A DNA stretch of 64,000 bases, from NCBI GenBank assembly GCA_020160935.1, contig JAIUPL010000010.1, positions 62,001 through 126,000 of the forward strand, in the 5' to 3' direction. Origin of the DNA: Bacteroidota bacterium (GTDB lineage: Bacteria > Bacteroidota > Bacteroidia > Chitinophagales > Saprospiraceae). A program made the position numbers and the translations under genes. This document shows, piece after piece, positions 54,098 through 61,810 of this stretch (position 1 is its first letter; every line of letters begins with the position of its first letter). The notes under the pieces are model-generated. The model worked only from the letters and a program-made list of their open reading frames with translations, was not told the origin of the DNA and did not search any database.

Positions 54098-54892
54098 ATG
54101 CAATATTCACTCTATCAGGTCGATGCTTTCACCGACCACTTATTTGGAGGAAACTCCGCTGCCGTAGTGCCCTTGCATGAATGGCTGCCTGATGAAACCA
54201 TGCAGTTGATTGCCCGGGAAAATAACCTGGCAGAAACGGCTTTTTTTATCCCCCTGACCGAGCACGACCAGTTTCACATTCGCTGGTTTACGCCAACAGT
54301 GGAGGTGAAATTGTGCGGACACGCTACCTTGGCCGCTGCATATGTGGTGTTCAATTGTCTGCGTTCCAACTACGCCCACCGCATTTCCTTTCAGAGCAAG
54401 AGCGGCTGGCTGCATGTCATGCAGGAGGGTGATATGCTGACGCTTGATTTTCCAACAGATTCCCTCAAAACAGCGCCTTTACCCGAAATCGCCCGCCAGA
54501 GCCTTCATATTTTGCCGGAAGAAGTGTGGGTTGGCCGTGAGGATTACCTGCTGGTGTACCCTTCCGAAGCCGATGTGCTGGCGCTGAAACCCGATTTCAG
54601 AACTTTGTCCAAAGAACCGGTTCGTGGATTCATCGCCACCGCGCCCGGCCAGAAATCGGATTTCGTATCCCGCTGCTTTTTCCCGGCTGCCGGTATCGAC
54701 GAGGATCCGGTAACCGGATCAGCACACACCACACTCACGCCCTATTGGGCCCACCGACTGGCTAAAAACGAACTTGCTGCCATCCAGGTGTCGGAACGTC
54801 GCGGCTACCTCCGGTGCCGACTGGACGGCGAACGGGTGATGATTTCGGGGAAAGGGAAGTTGTATTTGGAGGGGAGGATATGGGCCGTTTAG
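54098..54892 (+). CDS. PhzF-family isomerase
   Basis: This is a 264-residue protein, normal for the family. It has the two-lobed diaminopimelate-epimerase-like fold, with FGGNSAAVVPL, catalytic Glu46 in NNLAETAFF, the CGHATLAAAYV motif and DEDPVTGSAHTTLTPYW in the second lobe. True PhzF isomerises a phenazine precursor, but no phenazine genes are nearby, so the substrate is unknown. It is the third gene of the series opposite MocR. Confidence 0.9.
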   Translation: MQYSLYQVDAFTDHLFGGNSAAVVPLHEWLPDETMQLIARENNLAETAFFIPLTEHDQFHIRWFTPTVEVKLCGHATLAAAYVVFNCLRSNYAHRISFQSKSGWLHVMQEGDMLTLDFPTDSLKTAPLPEIARQSLHILPEEVWVGREDYLLVYPSEADVLALKPDFRTLSKEPVRGFIATAPGQKSDFVSRCFFPAAGIDEDPVTGSAHTTLTPYWAHRLAKNELAAIQVSERRGYLRCRLDGERVMISGKGKLYLEGRIWAV

Positions 54893-55042
54893 TTATTGGT
54901 TATTGAGTTATTAAGTTATTAGGGGTTGGTAAGGGTTGGTTTGCACGAATGATTGGCATCATCGGCAAGGTGCCGTTGAATTCGTGCAAACCAACCCTTA
55001 CCAACCCCTAATAACTTAATAACTCAATAACTCAATAACCAA
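54891..55042. repeat. Palindrome with CAATAACT/TTAATAAC tandem arms
   Basis: Arms of AGTTATTGGTTATTGAG words, then AGGGGTTGGTAAGGGTTGG and TTTGCACGAAT, are mirrored by ATTCGTGCAAA, CCAACCCTTACC and CTCAATAA words. The centre has a small extra hairpin (GGCA...TGCC). It begins in the PhzF stop codon. Confidence 0.95.
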
Positions 55043-55105
55043 ATGGCGTTGTTTGTCCCCCTGAATCCGAATCTCACCCCTCCCGGAGGGCCCATCTATC
55101 TACAT

Positions 55106-55139
55106 TTTGCATTTGCAGGCGTTATACCGTTTATCTTCG
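55106..55139 (+). promoter_or_regulatory. Possible promoter of the M1 peptidase gene
   Basis: TTTG (55106-55109), 22 bases, then TATCTTCG (55132-55139), one mismatch from TAnnTTTG. It ends 34 bases before the ATG. Confidence 0.4.
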
Positions 55140-55173
55140 CTGCCATTTCTGATAAACGACCAAATCATTCTGC

Positions 55174-56832
55174 ATGCTGAGTAGCCATTTCAACCGAATT
55201 CTGCTTCTGATGGTGCTGTGCGCCGGAACCATTGTTGCACAGGCCCAAACACCTGAATTTACCCACGACGACACCTTGCGTGGCAGCATCACGCCTCAGC
55301 GGGCATGGTGGGACCTGACTTATTACGACTTGCGGCTTCGGGTCGACCCTGCTGAAAAGAGCATCTCCGGCAGCAATACTATTTTTTACAAGGTGTTGAA
55401 TTCCAGTAATTTACTTCAGGTGGATTTGCAGCCACCGCTTCAAATTGATAAAGCAGAACAGGACGGCCAGGCATTGTCGGTACAGAAAGTTGGTGAAAAT
55501 GCCTGGTTTGTTGCATTGCAAAAAGTGCAGCCTGTGGGGTCTGTGCAGTCTGTCAAGATATGGTATTCCGGCAAGCCGCGTGAGGCAGTTCATGCGCCCT
55601 GGGATGGCGGATTTAGTTGGTCCAAAGATGCGAAAGGACAGCCATTTGTGGCGACTTCCTGTCAGGGACTGGGCGCCAGCGTTTGGTGGCCCTGCAAGGA
55701 TCATATGTACGATGAGCCTGATTCGCAAGCCATTTCAGTAACGGTTCCAAACGGGCTCATGGACGTGTCGAACGGCCGCCTGCGCCGTACTCAGGAAAAC
55801 AGCGATGGCACTACTACGTACGAATGGTTTGTGTCGAACCCTATCAACAACTACGGTGTCAATGTTAATATCGCCAATTACACCCATTGGAGCGAAGTGT
55901 ACAATGGCGAAAAAGGCCCGCTGACGATGGACTACTACGTGCTGCCGCAAAACCTGAACAAAGCCAAAGAACAGTTCAAACAGGCGCCGATGATGATGAA
56001 AGCGCTCGAATACTGGTTCGGTCCGTATCCTTTTTATGAAGATGGCTACAAACTGGTGGAAGTGCCGTACCTGGGCATGGAGCACCAAAGTTCGGTGACG
56101 TACGGCAATCAGTACCGCAACGGCTACTTGGGCATGGATCAATCGGGCACAGGCTGGGGCCGGAAATTTGACTTTATCATCATCCACGAATCGGCGCACG
56201 AGTGGTTTGCCAACAACATTACCTACCGCGATATTGCTGACATGTGGATACATGAGTCGTTTGCCAATTACAGCGAGGGCCTCTACACGGAATACTACCA
56301 CGGCAAGGAAGCAGGTGCAGCCTACACACGTGGCGTGCGCTCCAATATTCAGAACAAGGCGCCGATTATCGGGTATTACGATGTCAATCGGGAGGGTTCG
56401 ATCGACATGTATTACAAGGGCGGCAATATGCTCCACACCATTCGCCAAATTGTAGGTAACGACGAAAAATGGCGCAGCATTCTGCGTGGTCTGGGCAAGG
56501 ATTTTTACCACCAGGTAGTCACTACCCAACAAATTGAGCAGTATTTCAGCAGCCATGTGGGTTGCAACCTGCAAAAAGTGTTCGATCAATACCTGCGTCA
56601 CGTGGAAATTCCCATCCTGGAATACCGTTACAAAAAAGGCAAGGTAGAATACCGCTGGACCAATTGTGTGGATGGCTTTGATATGCCGGTAAAAGTTACG
56701 TTGTCAAAAGGCGTTTACACGATGGTGTATCCCACGACCGAGTGGAAGAGCAGCCCCTGCAAACTGGGCAAAAAAGGAAAGTTGGTGGTAGACGAGAATT
56801 TTTATGTGTTCTCGTCGGAGGTGAGTGAGTAG
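55174..56832 (+). CDS. M1-family zinc aminopeptidase
   Basis: This is a 552-residue exported peptidase. Signal peptide RILLLMVLCAGTIVAQAQ. The N-terminal beta domain (YYDLRLRVDPAEKSISGSNT) is followed by the substrate-recognition loop YLGMEHQSSVTYG, a variant of GAMEN. The zinc site is HESAHEW (His338, His342) with the second glutamate in WIHESFANY. It lacks the long C-terminal domain of PepN, as in short secreted Bacteroidota M1 enzymes. It would trim N-terminal residues from peptides in the periplasm or outside the cell. Confidence 0.9.
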   Translation: MLSSHFNRILLLMVLCAGTIVAQAQTPEFTHDDTLRGSITPQRAWWDLTYYDLRLRVDPAEKSISGSNTIFYKVLNSSNLLQVDLQPPLQIDKAEQDGQALSVQKVGENAWFVALQKVQPVGSVQSVKIWYSGKPREAVHAPWDGGFSWSKDAKGQPFVATSCQGLGASVWWPCKDHMYDEPDSQAISVTVPNGLMDVSNGRLRRTQENSDGTTTYEWFVSNPINNYGVNVNIANYTHWSEVYNGEKGPLTMDYYVLPQNLNKAKEQFKQAPMMMKALEYWFGPYPFYEDGYKLVEVPYLGMEHQSSVTYGNQYRNGYLGMDQSGTGWGRKFDFIIIHESAHEWFANNITYRDIADMWIHESFANYSEGLYTEYYHGKEAGAAYTRGVRSNIQNKAPIIGYYDVNREGSIDMYYKGGNMLHTIRQIVGNDEKWRSILRGLGKDFYHQVVTTQQIEQYFSSHVGCNLQKVFDQYLRHVEIPILEYRYKKGKVEYRWTNCVDGFDMPVKVTLSKGVYTMVYPTTEWKSSPCKLGKKGKLVVDENFYVFSSEVSE

Positions 56833-56834
56833 GG

Positions 56835-57040
56835 GAGGAGATTTTAAGATCGGCTTCGCCGATGGGGGGACTGGGATTGGGCGGATTGAGCGGATTAAAT
56901 GGATTTTTGTGGCCTGTCGGCCACTTATTTTGAGTTTATCCTATATAAAAATAAGAGTGGCCGACAGGCCACAAAAATCCATTTCATCCGCTCAATCCGT
57001 AAAATCACTTTTCCCTCCTTCCGTGAGGCGAAGCCGAACG
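56835..57040. repeat. Palindrome with GCGGATT words and CGGCTTCGCC/GGCGAAGCCG ends
   Basis: Outer complementary blocks CGGCTTCGCC (about 56861) and GGCGAAGCCG (about 57028) enclose arms CGGATTGAGCGGATTAAATGG... and CCATTTCATCCGCTCAATCCG, with an inner GTGGCCTGTCGGCCAC stretch. It lies between the convergent M1 peptidase and ung genes. Confidence 0.85.
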
Positions 57041-57061
57041 GTCTGATTTCTATATCCACCT

Positions 57062-57754
57062 TCACTCCAGCCGCCAGTCGATCGGCGCTTTCCCCTGTTT
57101 TTCCAGTATTTCATTGGCTGCCGCAAAATGCCCGCAACCCTGAAAAGCATTGCCGGCCAGCGGAGAAGGATGGGCGGCTTCGAGCACGTAGTGTTTACTT
57201 TGGTCGATGAGCGCTTTTTTCTGTTTGGCAAAATTCCCCCACAGCATAAACACCACGCCCTCTTTTTCCGCTGAAAGGTGGCGAATAACGGCATCCGTAA
57301 AGTTTTGCCAGCCGATTTTCTGGTGTGAGGCCGGGGTGCGGGCCTGCACCGTGAGCATGGCATTGAGCAGCAGTACGCCCTGTTGCGCCCAGGCGGTGAG
57401 GTCGCCGTGCGCAGGCGCTGCAATGCCCAGGCTGCTCTGTATTTCCTTGTAAATATTCTGCAACGAAGGTGGAACGCGCACACCTTTGGGCACCGAAAAA
57501 CTCAGTCCCATCGCCTCGCCGGGGTTGTGGTAAGGATCCTGCCCCAGGATCACTACTTTGACCTGATCGAAAGGCGTCTGATTGAAAGCATTGAAAATCA
57601 AGGGTCCCGGCGGATAAATCGTTTTTCCGGCCTGCTTTTCCTGCAATAAAAAAGCCTTGATGGATGCGAAATACGGCTGGCTGAATTCGTCGGCCAGTAC
57701 TCGTTTCCAACTTTCTTCGATCTGCACATTGGCAGCAGGCGGTGTTGTTTCCAT
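57062..57754 (-). CDS. ung: Uracil-DNA glycosylase (family 1)
   Basis: It removes uracil from DNA as the first step of base-excision repair. The 230-residue length is typical. Motif A VVILGQDPYHNPGEAMGLSF carries catalytic Asp73. Motif B AAHPSPLAGNAFQGC carries the histidine that stabilises the leaving base. A GVLLLNAMLTVQ segment lies between them. It is divergent from the tRNA-Arg gene and convergent with the M1 peptidase gene across a palindrome. Confidence 0.95.
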   Translation of the reverse strand: METTPPAANVQIEESWKRVLADEFSQPYFASIKAFLLQEKQAGKTIYPPGPLIFNAFNQTPFDQVKVVILGQDPYHNPGEAMGLSFSVPKGVRVPPSLQNIYKEIQSSLGIAAPAHGDLTAWAQQGVLLLNAMLTVQARTPASHQKIGWQNFTDAVIRHLSAEKEGVVFMLWGNFAKQKKALIDQSKHYVLEAAHPSPLAGNAFQGCGHFAAANEILEKQGKAPIDWRLE

Positions 57755-57832
57755 GTTTCAGAAATTTGCCTGCAAGGTAATCACTCGGGGAACTTTTTAC
57801 AGGGCCCGGGCATTGGAGTGTCCGAAAGTTGT

Positions 57833-57840
57833 TACTTTTG
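57833..57840 (+). promoter_or_regulatory. -7 box (TACTTTTG) upstream of tRNA-Arg
   Basis: A perfect TAnnTTTG match, 84 bases before the tRNA, with a partial -33 (TTGG) about 17 bases upstream of it. Confidence 0.55.
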
Positions 57841-57924
57841 CGGCGATGGCACTGTAGCAATACAATGCCACCCAACCTGCGGAGCACATTGCCTTTTGCT
57901 TTTTGCATGTTGCCTTTTTTGCTG

Positions 57925-57997
57925 GGTCCCATAGCTCAATGGATAGAGCACCTGCCTTCTAAGCAGGCGGTTACTGGTTCGACCCCAGTTGGGATCA
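57925..57997 (+). tRNA. tRNA-Arg (anticodon UCU)
   Basis: 73 bases fold as a cloverleaf. The acceptor stem is GGTCCCA / TGGGATC with one G-T pair. The D stem is GCTC/GAGC and the anticodon stem is CCTGC/GCAGG with loop CTTCTAA (anticodon TCT at 57958-57960). The T arm is CTGGTTCGACCCCAG. CCA is not encoded. It reads AGA (and AGG by wobble) codons. Confidence 0.95.
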
Positions 57998-58059
57998 CTG
58001 GATTGTACGAGGAGTTATGCTGTGTGGCATGGCTCCTTTTTTTGTTTTCTGAAAATAAC

Positions 58060-58067
58060 TACTTTCG
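58060..58067 (+). promoter_or_regulatory. -7-like box (TACTTTCG) of first caspase-like gene
   Basis: One mismatch from TAnnTTTG, 23 bases before the ATG. The second caspase-like gene has the identical box at the identical distance. Confidence 0.5.
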
Positions 58068-58090
58068 CTTCCCGATAAACTTTCAGAACA

Positions 58091-59581
58091 ATGCCCCGTT
58101 CCATTTCCTTGCTTTTGTTGCTTTTTCTGCCATTGTTGAGCGTAAGTAAATACCACTCTGCACGCCCTGGAGGGAAAGACTACGCCTTGTTTTTTGCAGT
58201 AGAAACCTATGAAAATAAAAGTGCCTGGAAGGATTTACCCGGCCTCATCGATGAATGTGAAGCCATTCGCAAAGACCTGATAGAACGATACGGCTTCTCA
58301 TCGGAATCCAAAGTAGTGCACAATCCTACCCTGAACGACATCGCTGCCGAACTGGCTCGCTGGCGCAGCCGCGAGTATGGCCCCGATGATCAATTACTGA
58401 TCTTTTTTAGCGGACATGGCCAGTTTTTAGACGACGTACAGGAAGGCTTTTTTATTCCCAGCAATGGCAAATCAAAAGATGCCGACTTTATTAGCCGCAA
58501 CTGGTATTCCCTGCTCACCCTGCCACGCCACGTGACCACGATCAAATGCCGACACATCCTGCTGGCCATCGACGCGTGTTACAGTGGTACCATCGACAGC
58601 CAGGTAGCGCTGAAAGATGAAAACGAGGAATGGGCACAGCCGGAAAACAACGGCGATGCACAGTTTCATCAATACGTACACGATCTGCTGGCAAACAAAA
58701 GCCGCCTCCTTATGACCTCCGGCGGGAAAACCCGCACCAAACACCCTTCGGATTTTGTACGTTGGTTTCGCGAAGCACTGGCTACGCTGGGCGGGAAAGA
58801 CAGGCTTCTTCGGCCTGCCGATATCGAAGAGCGATGGCCGGCAAGTACCATTAGCAGGCCACTCTCGGGAACGTTTGAAGGACATGAAGCAGGAGGTAAT
58901 TTTTTGTTTGTATACCAGCCGAAAGCCGCCCCTGTGAAGGCTTCTTCTGCACCCGACTACGACGAAGACGGCACGCCTGACGCCACGGATAAATGCCCCA
59001 CAGAAGCTGGCCCTGCCGCCACTAAAGGCTGCCCGGACCAGGATGGCGACGGGGTGGCGGACAAGTTTGATCGTTGTAAAACGGAAAAAGGGCCGGTTTC
59101 GAATGACGGGTGTCCGGTTTCCACTGAACCTAAGCCTGTAGCCCCAACTACCACTAGAGGCGAAAAAACATTTCGTATCTTACTATTGGAGTGGCCATCA
59201 CATTTAGATATAAACGTTGGGAAGTTTGCACTCCTAAGTGATGTCAAAGAAGAGGTGATTGATGGAAAATATTATTACTTCACTGGTCAGTATTCTAATT
59301 TAAGGGATGCAGATGCTATGCTTTTAGAAATAAAAAACATGGGATTTAAAACGGCAAAAGTTGTTGATTCTAAAATATTTCAAATACTTTTATTGTCATG
59401 GCCAAGTCGTTTAGATATGAAGTCGGGGCAATTAAGTTTGTTATCCAATGTTAGAGAGGATTTGGTTGACGGAAAATATAATTATTATATCGGACCATAT
59501 TTAGATAAAAATGAGGCAGATGCGGTGCTTCCTCATTTATTAAACTTAGGCTTTAAAAACGCTAAAGTTGTTCATGAATAG
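58091..59581 (+). CDS. Secreted caspase-like (C14) protein with TSP3 linker and two SPOR-like repeats
   Basis: This is a 496-residue protein. Signal peptide MPRSISLLLLLFLPLLSVS. The caspase-like domain (about 28-270) has catalytic His109 in FFSGHGQF and Cys163 in AIDACYSGT, so it should be an active orthocaspase-type protease. Residues about 288-340 are thrombospondin-type-3 calcium-binding repeats (DYDEDGTPDATDKCPTEAGP, DQDGDGVADKFDRC). Two ~68-residue SPOR-like repeats end the protein (ILLLEWPSHLDINVGKFALL and ILLLSWPSRLDMKSGQLSLL); SPOR domains usually bind denuded peptidoglycan. From about 59160 the coding sequence becomes clearly richer in A/T than the first two thirds, suggesting the tail was acquired separately. 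It is paralogous to the next gene. Confidence 0.85.
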   Translation: MPRSISLLLLLFLPLLSVSKYHSARPGGKDYALFFAVETYENKSAWKDLPGLIDECEAIRKDLIERYGFSSESKVVHNPTLNDIAAELARWRSREYGPDDQLLIFFSGHGQFLDDVQEGFFIPSNGKSKDADFISRNWYSLLTLPRHVTTIKCRHILLAIDACYSGTIDSQVALKDENEEWAQPENNGDAQFHQYVHDLLANKSRLLMTSGGKTRTKHPSDFVRWFREALATLGGKDRLLRPADIEERWPASTISRPLSGTFEGHEAGGNFLFVYQPKAAPVKASSAPDYDEDGTPDATDKCPTEAGPAATKGCPDQDGDGVADKFDRCKTEKGPVSNDGCPVSTEPKPVAPTTTRGEKTFRILLLEWPSHLDINVGKFALLSDVKEEVIDGKYYYFTGQYSNLRDADAMLLEIKNMGFKTAKVVDSKIFQILLLSWPSRLDMKSGQLSLLSNVREDLVDGKYNYYIGPYLDKNEADAVLPHLLNLGFKNAKVVHE

Positions 59582-59773
59582 TGATAATATTGATATTGTT
59601 ACAAATGCAAGTTTTATTCCTCTTGATCTTCACTAAATATGTACACAGACATGGAAGTCATTTGAAAACTATAAGCCCATATCATCGCCTCAACGACGCA
59701 TGTCTACTGTCATATTGGTGCCCAGTCCAACAGTGAGGTGCATTATGCGGATAGTCATTAAATGGAAAATTCC

Positions 59774-59781
59774 TACTTTCG
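59774..59781 (+). promoter_or_regulatory. -7-like box (TACTTTCG) of second caspase-like gene
   Basis: Same octamer and the same 23-base distance to the ATG as in the first caspase-like gene, which also supports ATG 59805 as the true start. Confidence 0.5.
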
Positions 59782-59804
59782 CCTACGCATCAACTTCCCA
59801 ACCC

Positions 59805-61688
59805 ATGCCCCGTTCTCTTCCCCTCCTCGTTCTTCTCTTCCTCCCACTCCTGAGCGCGCAGCACCCGGCTCTGTCCACCCGCCCCGGCGGCAAAGACTAC
59901 GCTCTGTTTTTCGCCGTAGAAACCTACGACCATAGCAGTTCCTGGAAAAGCCTGCCCGGCCTGACCAAAGAAGTGGAATCCATCGCCGCCGACCTGCGCG
60001 ACCTGTACGGTTTTGAAACGAAAGTGATCAAAAACCCCACGCTGGCCGAGATAGACGCCGAACTGGCTGCCTGGCGGGCACGCAAATTCGGCCCAGACGA
60101 CCAGGTAATGGTATATTTCAGCGGTCACGGGCAATTCATCGACGACCGGCGTCAGGGCTATTTCATTCCGAGCGACGGCAAGGGCTCTTCGGGCTCCGTG
60201 TATGAGCGACAGTGGCTGCCGTACCTCGACCTGCGTCGGCTGGTGACGGGTATCGGTTGCCGCCACATCCTGCTGGCACTCGACGCCTGCTTTAGTGGCA
60301 CGGCCGATGATGAGGTAGTATTCAAGGACGAAACAGAAGAATGGGCCGAACCCACCGGCGCTGCCGACCAGCAATGGAAGCAGCAGATACACGACCAGTT
60401 GCGCTGCCAAAGCCGCATTTTGCTCACTTCCGGCGGAAAAACCAAGACAGAAAATCCTTCCAAATTTGCGGCTTCTTTTCGAAAGGCATTTTCCAAACAA
60501 GGCGGGGCCGACAAAATTGTACGCCCTTCGGATATTATGGAAGAGTGGTACGGTCTGGCTATTCCGCCACACTCAACGACGTTTGAAGGGCATGAGAGTT
60601 GTGGAAATTTTTTGTTCGTGTACCAGCCGAAATCTACGCCTGTACCGCCTCCCGCTTTTCCCGACTACGACGAAGACGGTACCCCTGACGCCACCGATAA
60701 ATGCCCCACAGAAGCAGGCCCTGCCGCCACCAAAGGCTGCCCGGACCAGGATGGCGACGGGGTGGCGGACAAGTTTGACCGGTGTGTGACGGAAAAAGGA
60801 CCGGCTTCGAATGATGGGTGCCCGGTGACAATACCGGCGCCTGCCCCTAAAAATGTGCCGGCTGCAGCATACGACCCCATGGCCAGTGACATGGTGGATA
60901 TAACAGGCGGAGAATTTGCCATGGGGAGCACAGAAGGCAGCGAGGATGAGAAACCAGTACATACTGTTGAAATATCATCGTTTCGGATGTCGAGGTATGA
61001 AATAACCAATGCGCAATTCTGCAATTTTTTGAATGAAAAAGGCAACCAAACGGAGGGTGGGGTGGAATGGATCAACCTGGACGGGAAATGGGATGATGAA
61101 CGCTGCCGGATCAGCAAAAGCGGGACAAAGTTTGTGGTAGCAAGCGGTTATGAAAACTACCCGGTGCTCTATGTGTCGTGGTATGGCGCTGTGGCCTACT
61201 GTGTGTGGCTGGCCGAAAGAACGGGCAAAAACTATCGATTACCAACGGAGGCGGAGTGGGAATATGCCGCTGCAAACGGGTACAGGCACACCAAATACAG
61301 TTGGGGCGATGGTAATCCCTCTGGTAGAAAAGGCGGTAACGTTGCAGATGAAACAGCAAAAAAAAGGTACAGCAACTGGACTATATTTGAGGATTATACC
61401 GATGGATACGTCTATACGTCTCCAGTCGGCTCTTTTGACCCCAATGTGCTCGGACTTTATGACATGAGTGGCAATGTATGGGAATGGTGTGCCGACTGGT
61501 ACAATGACAAATATTATGAAACGAGCCCCCGTAAAGACCCTCCAGGCCCTACGACGGGCTCTTCCCGGGTTTGTCGCGGCGGGTCGTGGGTCAACTACGA
61601 TAACCTTTGTCGCTCTGCGATCCGTGTCAACTTCAGTCCTACGGATCGTAACGTAGATGTTGGTTTTCGGGTAGCGCAGGGCAAATAA
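59805..61688 (+). CDS. Secreted caspase-like protein with TSP3 linker and FGE/C-type-lectin-fold domain (candidate DGR variable protein)
   Basis: The start is ATG 59805 (MPRSLPLLVLLFLPLLSAQ), giving 627 residues. The caspase-like domain has catalytic His108 (YFSGHGQF) and Cys162 (ALDACFSGT). TSP3 repeats follow and are very similar in DNA to those of the preceding gene. From about residue 360 comes a formylglycine-generating-enzyme/sulfatase-modifying domain (MVDITGGEFAMGSTEGSED, YRLPTEAEWEYAAANGYRH, GLYDMSGNVWEWCADWYND). It ends RVCRGGSW...CRSAIR...VGFRVAQGK, the C-type-lectin-type end used by DGR variable proteins. Residues 596-606 differ from the downstream adenine-rich copy only through adenine positions, apart from the final codon. 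It is probably a surface or periplasmic protease with a ligand-binding head. A terminator follows. Confidence 0.85.
   Translation: MPRSLPLLVLLFLPLLSAQHPALSTRPGGKDYALFFAVETYDHSSSWKSLPGLTKEVESIAADLRDLYGFETKVIKNPTLAEIDAELAAWRARKFGPDDQVMVYFSGHGQFIDDRRQGYFIPSDGKGSSGSVYERQWLPYLDLRRLVTGIGCRHILLALDACFSGTADDEVVFKDETEEWAEPTGAADQQWKQQIHDQLRCQSRILLTSGGKTKTENPSKFAASFRKAFSKQGGADKIVRPSDIMEEWYGLAIPPHSTTFEGHESCGNFLFVYQPKSTPVPPPAFPDYDEDGTPDATDKCPTEAGPAATKGCPDQDGDGVADKFDRCVTEKGPASNDGCPVTIPAPAPKNVPAAAYDPMASDMVDITGGEFAMGSTEGSEDEKPVHTVEISSFRMSRYEITNAQFCNFLNEKGNQTEGGVEWINLDGKWDDERCRISKSGTKFVVASGYENYPVLYVSWYGAVAYCVWLAERTGKNYRLPTEAEWEYAAANGYRHTKYSWGDGNPSGRKGGNVADETAKKRYSNWTIFEDYTDGYVYTSPVGSFDPNVLGLYDMSGNVWEWCADWYNDKYYETSPRKDPPGPTTGSSRVCRGGSWVNYDNLCRSAIRVNFSPTDRNVDVGFRVAQGK
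61560..61680 (+). repeat. DGR variable repeat (VR) candidate
   Basis: This is the last ~120 bases of the FGE-domain coding sequence. Positions 61560-61621 align without gaps to 61811-61872. There are 7 mismatches, at 61590, 61591, 61596, 61599, 61605, 61606 and 61621, each opposite an A in the downstream copy. They change Asn codons of the template to Val, Tyr, Asp and Leu codons. The 3' half (to VGFRVAQ) has no counterpart in the downstream copy. Confidence 0.8.
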
Positions 61689-61727
61689 CCCTTTTTACTT
61701 TTACCCTTTGTCTTTTACTTTTTGACA

Positions 61728-61757
61728 TTCGGCGCGAAGCGCCGGAAATTTTTTTGA
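61728..61757 (+). terminator. Intrinsic terminator of the second caspase-like gene
   Basis: ATTCGGCGC / GCGCCGGAAAT with a three-base loop, followed by a run of T. It is preceded by a single arm of CTTTTAC-type words (61690-61725). Confidence 0.75.
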
Positions 61758-61810
61758 AAAAACAGGTTTTTAAGAAATTCTGCGAGTATGCAGGATAGGG
61801 CCATACGAAG

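Noticed and set aside
54098-54892. Phenazine biosynthesis cluster
   Set aside because: Only a PhzF-family gene is present. The other phz genes are absent, and PhzF relatives have many other roles.
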